Assembly (NCBI GenBank): GCA_965248395.1
Contig: OZ252103.1
Span: 930,001 to 994,000, forward strand
Reading direction: 5' to 3'
Length of the DNA: 64,000 nucleotides
Source of the DNA: JAAXHH01 sp965248395
GTDB taxonomy: Bacteria > JAAXHH01
In this document: piece after piece, positions 33,905 through 40,650 of the stretch
How the letters are laid out: each line of letters opens with the position of its first letter
Position numbering within the stretch: position 1 is the first letter of the stretch
Position numbers and translations under genes: made by a program
The notes under the pieces: generated by a model
Databases searched by the model: none
What the model was told of the DNA's origin: nothing
Seen by the model: the letters and a program-made list of their open reading frames with translations, nothing else

Positions 33905-35329
33905 TTACCCGTTCACCGATTTCGAAATCTCTCCAACAGCACCGAGCAGCTTGTCTACTTCGGCCGCCGTGACCATGATGTGCATCGAGGCGCGGTTGGC
34001 ATCCCAGCCGACTTCCCTGTGCGCCACGCTCCTGATGTAGATATCGTAGTCGTCCCAGAGTTTCGTGTTCAGGTCGCGGGTGGGTACGCCCTTGATGCGG
34101 AAGGGAACCAGTCCGCAGTGAAACCGCGGATCCTCTGACGCGAACACCTCCACGCCGTCGATGTTGTGAAGTCCCTTGATGAGCTTGCCGGCCAGGTAGC
34201 GGATCCGGGCTTCGATCCCTTCGCTGGTCAGCTGGTTGTGGAAATCGAGCGACGCGTTGACGGATACCCACTTCGGATAACTGCTGGAACCGCGGCTGGT
34301 GTACTTCCGGGCCGAATTCATCCGGTCGAGCCAACGTTCGTTCGATGAAAGGTCATCGCCGTACATGTTCTTGCCCGCGAAAGGCGTGGTCGAAATGACC
34401 GGCTGGATACGATCAAACATGTCCTCTTTAACGTAGAAAAAGCCGGACTGCATGGAGGCCATCATCCACTTGTGCGAAGGACCGGCGTACATGTCGCATC
34501 CCAGGTCGTGCATGTCCAGTTTGACCATGCCCGGTGGCTGGGCGCCGTCGACCAGCGTGATGACCCCCTTGGAACGAGCCATCTCGCAGATCTCCTTGAC
34601 CGGCATGAAGCAACCATCCGTATAATTCGCGTGGCAGAAGCTCAGCAGCTTGGTCTTCGGCGTAATGGCGGCCTCGAATCGCTTCAGGATCTCGTCGGGG
34701 GAATCAGGCGGATGAAGTTTAGGATCCGAAAGGTCGATAACGCCTACTTTCAGTTTGTCCCGGTGCGCCCGGTTCAGCACGGGATTGGTCCCCGCGCCGT
34801 GATCGTGGTTGGTGTAAACGATCTCGTCACCGGGTTCGAGGACGGGACCGAAAGTACCGGTGATCATGCCGTCCGTCGTGTTGTTCGCCTGGGCAATTTC
34901 ATTGGGCTTACACCCAACGAACCTGGCAAACTTGGCCGTAAACGCCTCACTGTATTCCATGGTGTAGAAATCTCGTCTGAAGCCGACGTAATCGGTATTG
35001 ATCCGGTTCAACGCATCGATCTGGGCCATATGGACGCTGCGAGGAGACGGTCCGCGCGTACCGGTGTTCATATAGGCGAGATCCTTGCGGATCAGGAACT
35101 GCTTGGTCACCAGTTCCCAGAACCGTTCGTCATCGGGCGCCGCGGCCATGCCCATTTCGTTCATGTCCTCGGCCGCGAACGCGGACTTTGCTCCCCAAGA
35201 CAGCAAGGCGCTACCGGCCAGCGCACCACCGAGGACGCGGCCCAGGAATCCGCGGCGGTTGAGCGCCGCCAGTTCCTTTGGATCTTCAAATCGTGGATCG
35301 AAATTGAGGTCTGGTGCATGGGAATGCAT
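33905..35329 (-). CDS. Tat-exported class V aminotransferase-fold PLP enzyme (isopenicillin N epimerase-like)
   Basis: The ATG at 35329 has GGAGGTG upstream; the frame continues upstream to 35398 without one. The 474-residue product starts with a twin-arginine signal (Arg25-Arg26 in NRRGFLGR, hydrophobic core, cleavage near AFAAED at 53). The enzyme body has NNTTDGM, NHDHGAGTN, the VDGAQPPG Asp that contacts the pyridine nitrogen, and the Schiff-base Lys287 in GPSHKWMM. Tat export means the protein folds with its cofactor in the cytoplasm and acts in the periplasm. Relatives are cysteine desulfurase and isopenicillin N epimerase-like; the reaction here is unknown. Exported PLP enzymes of this class are uncommon. 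Confidence 0.8.
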   Translation of the reverse strand: MHSHAPDLNFDPRFEDPKELAALNRRGFLGRVLGGALAGSALLSWGAKSAFAAEDMNEMGMAAAPDDERFWELVTKQFLIRKDLAYMNTGTRGPSPRSVHMAQIDALNRINTDYVGFRRDFYTMEYSEAFTAKFARFVGCKPNEIAQANNTTDGMITGTFGPVLEPGDEIVYTNHDHGAGTNPVLNRAHRDKLKVGVIDLSDPKLHPPDSPDEILKRFEAAITPKTKLLSFCHANYTDGCFMPVKEICEMARSKGVITLVDGAQPPGMVKLDMHDLGCDMYAGPSHKWMMASMQSGFFYVKEDMFDRIQPVISTTPFAGKNMYGDDLSSNERWLDRMNSARKYTSRGSSSYPKWVSVNASLDFHNQLTSEGIEARIRYLAGKLIKGLHNIDGVEVFASEDPRFHCGLVPFRIKGVPTRDLNTKLWDDYDIYIRSVAHREVGWDANRASMHIMVTAAEVDKLLGAVGEISKSVNG

Positions 35330-35439
35330 GGGAACACCTCCGGTTCGGCAGTCTGCCACCTGAAGCGTGTGAGAAAGTGCCAGACCGATTGACTGCATCC
35401 GGTCGAAGTAGCATAGATGCGAGGGGGAAAGTAGTTATC

Positions 35440-35468
35440 AGTATATATGTATAGGAAGGTGACAACAA
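35440..35468 (-). promoter_or_regulatory. Promoter of the Tat PLP-enzyme gene
   Basis: On the minus strand TTGTTG (35468-35463), a 17-bp spacer and TATACT (35445-35440), about 110 bp before the ATG at 35329. Confidence 0.45.
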
Positions 35469-35503
35469 GCAACCTGTTTTTACTTATTGGATAAAGAAAT
35501 AGC

Positions 35504-35531
35504 TTGACAAAAAGCCTCTTTTCCGTATATT
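35504..35531 (+). promoter_or_regulatory. Promoter of the cold-shock gene with long leader
   Basis: TTGACA (35504-35509), a 16-bp spacer and TATATT (35526-35531). The ATG lies at 35690, so the mRNA would have a 5' leader of about 150 nt, a trait of cold-induced csp mRNAs. Confidence 0.6.
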
Positions 35532-35689
35532 TGCCACGAAGGTGCATATCTCTTAAAACCTCCTAACCCGACAATCAGTGAGTTACCGCAACGATCAGCC
35601 CATGCTGTCGTTGTAGTTGTTTCATATTCGAACACGTTTGAAGCAGTTGTCAGGGAAATCATTTCTTCCTGGAAGGTAGGAGTGTCGGT

Positions 35690-35896
35690 ATGGAACGTGG
35701 CACGGTAAAGTGGTTTAACGAACGTAAGGGATTCGGTTTCATCGCGCGTGACGACGGGGACGACGTGTTCGTTCATTACTCGGCGATCGTCGCCCAGGGA
35801 TTCAAGACGCTGAACGAAGGCGATGAAGTGACCTTTGAAATCACGGAGGGTCCCAAGGGCCTCCAGGCCGCAAATGTAACCAAGGTATCCGGTTAG
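35690..35896 (+). CDS. Cold-shock domain protein (CspA family)
   Basis: This 68-residue OB-fold RNA/DNA-binding protein carries RNP1 (KGFGFIAR) and RNP2 (DVFVHYSAI) plus the family start MERGTVKWFNERKG. It acts as an RNA chaperone in the cytoplasm. TAGGAG at 35677-35682 precedes the ATG by 7 nt. The long leader suggests post-transcriptional cold control as known for cspA. A hairpin after the stop probably ends the monocistronic transcript. Confidence 0.92.
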   Translation: MERGTVKWFNERKGFGFIARDDGDDVFVHYSAIVAQGFKTLNEGDEVTFEITEGPKGLQAANVTKVSG

Positions 35897-35930
35897 AGAC
35901 ACCACTATAGCGCAGAACTTAACAAGATAG

Positions 35931-35960
35931 CCCGTGGACCGGTTAACACAGTTTCACGGG
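35931..35960 (+). terminator. Probable terminator of the cold-shock gene
   Basis: CCCGTG (35931-35936) pairs with CACGGG (35955-35960), extended by A-T and G-T pairs outside, and is followed by TTATTGTATATA. Confidence 0.5.
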
Positions 35961-36060
35961 TTATTGTATATAGGATTGAGTTGCCTGGAAGGTCGTCTGG
36001 TTCCCGCGGCAACCCGTAATCAAGCACGCCCTTGCAGGTCGGGCGCAAAGGAGGTCACCT

Positions 36061-36963
36061 GTGCCCGGCAGCGATGCATCCGTTCCGGTTACCGATTTCA
36101 CTTCCCCTTTTCTCGAATTCGATTTACCCCGCCTGAAAATAGGTTTCGCCGAGTATCCAGATGGTCCCACGGGATGTACGGTTTTTCTGTTTGATCAAGG
36201 CGCCGTCACCGCCGTCGACATACGAGGCGGTATGCCCGGTGTGGTCGAATCCGAGTACCAGTTCCACCATGCCATTTGTTTCGCCGGGGGCTCGCTGCAC
36301 GGACTGGAGGCCGTATCCGGGGTGAGGGCCGTCCTGACCGCAAAAGAGGCACCAAGCAATCCCCCGCCGTTGCCCCTGGTCGCCGGCGCGATCATTTTCG
36401 ACTGGATCAACCGTCGTAACTTCGTCTATCCGGACAAGACGCTTGGCGAAGCGGCCGCGAGAACGGCTTCCACGGGTCGTTTCTTCTACGGCAAGCGCGG
36501 CGCGGGACGCTGGGCCGGCGTAGGCCAGGGCGGGGCCTACAGAGAGATCGGAGTAACGAAGATTGCCGTATTCACCGTAGTGAACGCTCTGGGTGTAGTC
36601 GTCGACCGCGACGGCAGGGCAAGGACAGGTGGTCATCGCCATCCCCTTGACAAGCTGGAAGCGCGCCTTGCCAGGGGAGCGAAATCACTGGCCGATCAGC
36701 AGGGCAGGCATACCACGCTGACGCTCGTCGTGACCAACCAGAAATGGGCGCAGCACGAGCTGAACCAGATCGGTAAGCAGGTTCACGCGTCCATGGCGCG
36801 AGCGATTCAGCCCTTTCACACAATGCGGGACGGGGACGTGCTTTTTACCGCGACGACCGGTGAGGTGGAGAACAAGCACCTGAAGAGCACGACCGATTTC
36901 GGGCTGATCGCCTCGGAACTGGCCTGGGACGCCGTGTTGAACAGCCTTGGGGAATCGGGGTGA
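36061..36963 (+). CDS. P1 family peptidase (DmpA/NylC-type N-terminal nucleophile hydrolase)
   Basis: The GTG at 36061 is preceded by AAAGGAGGT (36047-36055), an almost perfect anti-16S match. The 300-residue protein fits P1/S58 hydrolases, which self-cleave into two chains and act on beta-amino or cyclic peptides and amides. Family blocks: the start GFAEYPDGPTGCTVFL, GGMPGVVESE, FAGGSLHGLEAVSGV, TKIAVFTVVNALG (Asn175), and TTLTLVVTN. The residue before the presumed nucleophile Thr218 is His217, where this family usually has Asn. Self-cleavage may therefore be altered. No signal peptide is visible. Confidence 0.75.
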   Translation: MPGSDASVPVTDFTSPFLEFDLPRLKIGFAEYPDGPTGCTVFLFDQGAVTAVDIRGGMPGVVESEYQFHHAICFAGGSLHGLEAVSGVRAVLTAKEAPSNPPPLPLVAGAIIFDWINRRNFVYPDKTLGEAAARTASTGRFFYGKRGAGRWAGVGQGGAYREIGVTKIAVFTVVNALGVVVDRDGRARTGGHRHPLDKLEARLARGAKSLADQQGRHTTLTLVVTNQKWAQHELNQIGKQVHASMARAIQPFHTMRDGDVLFTATTGEVENKHLKSTTDFGLIASELAWDAVLNSLGESG

Positions 36964-37028
36964 GCCCGGTGGTATGCGGGGAGCGCCCGGTTTTCCGGTT
37001 TGCGCGTTAAAAGCGAGATGCTCCGGGG

Positions 37029-39560
37029 TTACCGCGCGAGGTTTTCATAGACCGCCCGCGCTTCACGGAACTGGCCGATCACGTGGTCCCGTTCCTCCTG
37101 GGATCGCCAGCCCGGGTGTTCGTCGGCCATTTCGATGAGCCGGTCGATCCAGCGGACGAAATAGGCGCCCGAAGTCCGGTTTCGGATCGGGCCATCGCCC
37201 ACGTATACCCGAATGGGCTGCGTGGTGGCCAGCGGATAGCGGTCGTCTACTGGATGGGTGGGTGTGGAACTTTCCGCCTGAAGGGTATACCATCCGCTTT
37301 CGCCGGCGGACAGTTCTTCATCCAGAACCGCCGTCTTCCCATCATCGGACAGGGGTATCTCCTTCACGACCTGGCCGTTCCGATAGACCATTACCCTGTC
37401 CAGAGAGACAATGCTCCACACCTCTCCTTTCAGTTTGAGGGTACCGCCCTCTGCTGAAAGGCGGATGGCTTCGCCCGGGCCCGCCCCGTTGATCGTGAAG
37501 TCAAGGAGTGGTCCGTTGGTGGCAAACGTCCTCCCGGCTCTAAGTCCGGACAGCCAGGCTTCCCAAGTCAGGGGTTCATCGCCCAGGTGGACGTAGGATC
37601 GTACCTGTCCCACGATGGCGGTCCGGTACATGCTGCTGATCGAATCTTCTCCACCGGTCAGGATGATATTGAAGTCGTTGTTGAGCAGGTTATGCCACAC
37701 GTTGATCACGGCATGCCCCGCGCCAGATATCTCCAGGGCCTCGACGGTTCCAAGCGCGGCGTCCACTGGAAAAGCCTTGGCGCCCCCCAGGGTCGGATTC
37801 TCTCCACCCAGCGGATCTGCCTCTCCGCCAAAGGGATGGACGTACCCTCGGAAAGCACCCTGTTCCCCGGCCAGCCGGAGCATGTCCGTATTGGACGGGT
37901 AGAGACTGTATATCGCGGTTCCCTCGTATCCGGACGCGAAGGGCGACAGCAAGTGCTCTTTCAGATCGATAAAGTAGACGTGGCCGTGAAACGCCGGGCG
38001 GTATTCCTCGCCCACGTGCAGTATACGTTCCGGGGTAGATAGCGGGTCCAGCTTTCCGGTATAAAATTGGTAGTCGAGCACGCGGTTGTCCTTGTTGGCC
38101 ACAAGTTCGTTCACCACTGCCTGATCTTCCGCGTCCGACATGTGCATCAGGTTCTCCAGCGTGTTGTGCAGATCCCCCGCGTAGTTCATATGGACGTGGG
38201 TGCTGCCGCTGTACCATCCCTTCGCCGCCATGTCCTCCATGCGCGTCAGCGTAAGGGCCACGGCGGTGGTCGTTCCTTCCTCGATGTCCACAGTCGTCTT
38301 TGAAGGGTAATACTCGAAACCTTTCATCGCTTCAACGGCAAAAGTACCGACCGGAACATCCATGGTAAACGAGCCGGTCGAATGAAAGAAGTGCTCACGG
38401 AGACGGCCGACGCGGTGGTAGGCGCCTTCAGGCGCATAGGACTTGCCGTTTGAGGCAAGGGTGTAGACCCGGGCCGCGGTCGGTTTGCCCGTATCCCCAT
38501 CGACGATAGTTACAGCGACCCGTCCGCGGGGCCCGCGCCAGCGTTTTTCCACGTTTTGGACATCGGTATTCCTCCCGCCCACCGTTTCCGTGACGCGCAG
38601 ACCGGGCAAGCCGTATTGGTTGGTAATGTACGCGATTTTTGAACCGTCCGGCGACCAGCGGGGATAGAAATCGTCCCAGTCACCGAAGGTGATTTTGTAC
38701 GGGTGGCCTCCGTCCGCGGGGAGAAGATAAAGTTTCGTGTACTGTCCGCCGCGGTGGGAGGCGTAGACGAAGCGCGACCCGTCCGGCGACCAGTGCGGAC
38801 GCGTCCGGTACAGGGTCTGTTCTTCGTGTACGATCCTGGCACTGTCGATTCCGTTCGGTACAACCGGCATACGCCATATCGCACCGGATCCGAGCGGTAT
38901 GCCCCGGTTGCTGACGAACATCAGCTCCGATCCATCGGGTGACCAGTGCGGTTCGATGTGCAGGTCGTTTGCTCCGAAATAGAGCCGGCTCTTACCGAAA
39001 TCGTTGTCACTGGTCAACTGTATGGGGCTGCCGATGGCGCGTCCGTCCCGCATGTCCTGTACGAAGATGTTGAAATAACCGCTGGGTTCTGTAGACACGT
39101 AAGCCAGCCTGGAGCCATCCGGCGACCACGACGGGTCGAGATACAGGTGGTCTCCGGTCGTCATTGCCGCGGATTCTCCCGTCTCCAGGTCCAGGATCGA
39201 TATATCGATCGTCCGGTTGTTGGTCTCGGCAGTATAGGCGATCCAGTTGCCGTCAGGCGACCACGCCGGCGAGGAGTCGTACGTGGGGTTGTCCGTGAGT
39301 TCGTAGGCCGTATTTTCTCCCAGGCGCATCCGCCAGATGGAACCGTGAAGCGAAAAGGCCAGCTCTTCGCCGTCAGGAGACCAGGCGGGTCTACGGGGAC
39401 TGGTCGTAGACGGTGGCGGCAGGTAGAAATTGTGCATGTAGTTGCCGCCCGACCTTGCGGCAGTGAAAGCCGAAGGGATCGGTTGCTGCGACACGGCGGG
39501 CATGGTTGTCGCGCAGAAGCAGGCGACCAGTATCAGGTGCAGGGAAACGGTTAATCTCAT
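37029..39560 (-). CDS. Exported CehA/McbA-family metallohydrolase with N-terminal TolB-like propeller
   Basis: This 843-residue protein has a signal peptide ending PAVSQQ near residue 25. Residues 50-350 contain five to six PD40-type propeller repeats (WSPDG motifs, each followed by a strand). Residues 350-450 look like a carboxypeptidase-regulatory beta-sandwich. Residues 450-740 form the PHP-like CehA/McbA domain with STHVHMNYAGD as the first metal motif and HPFGGEADPLGGE. The last 100 residues include a beta-sandwich and a helix. CehA-type enzymes hydrolyse esters and amides such as carbaryl; the natural substrate here is unknown. Propeller and hydrolase in one exported protein suggests binding of a polymer or cell-surface ligand. 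Confidence 0.8.
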   Translation of the reverse strand: MRLTVSLHLILVACFCATTMPAVSQQPIPSAFTAARSGGNYMHNFYLPPPSTTSPRRPAWSPDGEELAFSLHGSIWRMRLGENTAYELTDNPTYDSSPAWSPDGNWIAYTAETNNRTIDISILDLETGESAAMTTGDHLYLDPSWSPDGSRLAYVSTEPSGYFNIFVQDMRDGRAIGSPIQLTSDNDFGKSRLYFGANDLHIEPHWSPDGSELMFVSNRGIPLGSGAIWRMPVVPNGIDSARIVHEEQTLYRTRPHWSPDGSRFVYASHRGGQYTKLYLLPADGGHPYKITFGDWDDFYPRWSPDGSKIAYITNQYGLPGLRVTETVGGRNTDVQNVEKRWRGPRGRVAVTIVDGDTGKPTAARVYTLASNGKSYAPEGAYHRVGRLREHFFHSTGSFTMDVPVGTFAVEAMKGFEYYPSKTTVDIEEGTTTAVALTLTRMEDMAAKGWYSGSTHVHMNYAGDLHNTLENLMHMSDAEDQAVVNELVANKDNRVLDYQFYTGKLDPLSTPERILHVGEEYRPAFHGHVYFIDLKEHLLSPFASGYEGTAIYSLYPSNTDMLRLAGEQGAFRGYVHPFGGEADPLGGENPTLGGAKAFPVDAALGTVEALEISGAGHAVINVWHNLLNNDFNIILTGGEDSISSMYRTAIVGQVRSYVHLGDEPLTWEAWLSGLRAGRTFATNGPLLDFTINGAGPGEAIRLSAEGGTLKLKGEVWSIVSLDRVMVYRNGQVVKEIPLSDDGKTAVLDEELSAGESGWYTLQAESSTPTHPVDDRYPLATTQPIRVYVGDGPIRNRTSGAYFVRWIDRLIEMADEHPGWRSQEERDHVIGQFREARAVYENLAR

Positions 39561-39685
39561 AATTATAACTCCGCCAGTACGAGGGTGGGATTTAACTAAA
39601 GGTCAGCGGTGAACGGTAGAATCGCGAGCGGATTGGCAGGCCGCCGGTCGTATTCAGCGCATCGATGTCAGAAGACGGGTATGAC

Positions 39686-40507
39686 TCACGCCACGGAGTA
39701 GCCACGGTTCAGCGCCTTCTCCACCTCGGATTCCCACGAGCCCTCCACGCGAACGCCGTATTCCGCCACGCCACCCGTCGCGCGGGGCCCCGTGACGTAC
39801 GGCCGGTAATCGCGGCCATCCTCAATGAGTTGTTTCGCCGCGTAGTCAGCGTGAAGAAAATGGAAGGCGATGCCTGCGCGGGCCTTGTCTGTCCTGTTGT
39901 GGCCGGTGCAGTGCGCGGTGCCATAGCAGAAGAACAGCGCGCCGCCCGCCTTAAGTTCGATGGTATCCACTTGTTCTTCTGGCGGATAACATCGGATATG
40001 GTGATCGCTGTACGGGTCCCGGCTGTGCTCGTAGGCCGTCTTGTAGCTGTCGGGGATCACCTGCATGGTGCCGTTGTCGACGGTCGCGTCGTGAACGGCG
40101 ATCCAGACAGCTGTTCCCTTTAGTGGATCACTGATCTTGAAATAGGCGTTGTCCTGGTGCCAGTGGGTGCCCATGCCGTCCCCGGCCGGCTTGAGAAACA
40201 CCTGGTCCAGGTGGAGAATGTATGGAACGCTGATCAGCTGGGAAATGGCCGTGACCACGTCGGGCTGGAAGGGAAGCGCGCGGAACAGGTCGCTGTGCCG
40301 GTACATCGGGCATAATTGCAGATTGCGCATCGTCGACGAGGAGGTCTCCCCGTCACCTTCCGTGGCAACGTTGCGCAGGACGCCTTCTTCCATGAGCCGG
40401 TTTATCTCGGCCTGCAGTGCACGGGTTTCCCTGTCGGAGAAGAATCCGGGTTTGGCCACGTAGCCGTGGGTCCTGAAATGGGTGACTTCGTTGCTTGTGA
40501 GTTCCAT
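39686..40507 (-). CDS. Phytanoyl-CoA dioxygenase (PhyH) family protein
   Basis: A 273-residue Fe(II)/2-oxoglutarate-dependent oxygenase. The iron ligands are His117 and Asp119 in HWHQDNAYF and His199 in YGTAHCTG, and Arg205 nearby may bind 2-oxoglutarate. The double-stranded beta-helix strands around VWIAVHDATVDNGTMQVIP are clear. Family members hydroxylate small molecules, lipids or natural products. It is transcribed from the minus strand in tandem with the CehA-like gene, with a 125-bp gap. Substrate unknown. Confidence 0.85.
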   Translation of the reverse strand: MELTSNEVTHFRTHGYVAKPGFFSDRETRALQAEINRLMEEGVLRNVATEGDGETSSSTMRNLQLCPMYRHSDLFRALPFQPDVVTAISQLISVPYILHLDQVFLKPAGDGMGTHWHQDNAYFKISDPLKGTAVWIAVHDATVDNGTMQVIPDSYKTAYEHSRDPYSDHHIRCYPPEEQVDTIELKAGGALFFCYGTAHCTGHNRTDKARAGIAFHFLHADYAAKQLIEDGRDYRPYVTGPRATGGVAEYGVRVEGSWESEVEKALNRGYSVA

Positions 40508-40599
40508 AATCCAGTTCCCTTTTTCGAGCGGTTCTGTCGGTCGCCAGGTTTTCCATCATCAAGGGAATGACGTGGATCAATAGGCATATCGGTTCGAGC

Positions 40600-40635
40600 G
40601 TGAGACCGGCGCCTGGCGTCGGGGGCCGGTCTCAC
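40600..40635. terminator. 11-bp-stem hairpin after the autotransporter gene
   Basis: GTGAGACCGGC (40600-40610) and GCCGGTCTCAC (40625-40635) pair perfectly around a 14-nt loop. It begins 16 bp past the autotransporter stop on the minus strand and precedes the PhyH gene. No T tract follows. Confidence 0.5.
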
Positions 40636-40650
40636 TGTAATCGCACGGTG

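Larger units (their letters stand above)
35330..35689. other. 360-bp divergent regulatory region with the cold-shock gene leader
   Basis: No gene is seen here. It holds a minus-strand promoter for the PLP-enzyme gene, a plus-strand promoter for the cold-shock gene, and a transcribed leader of about 150 nt ahead of the cold-shock ATG. Confidence 0.5.
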
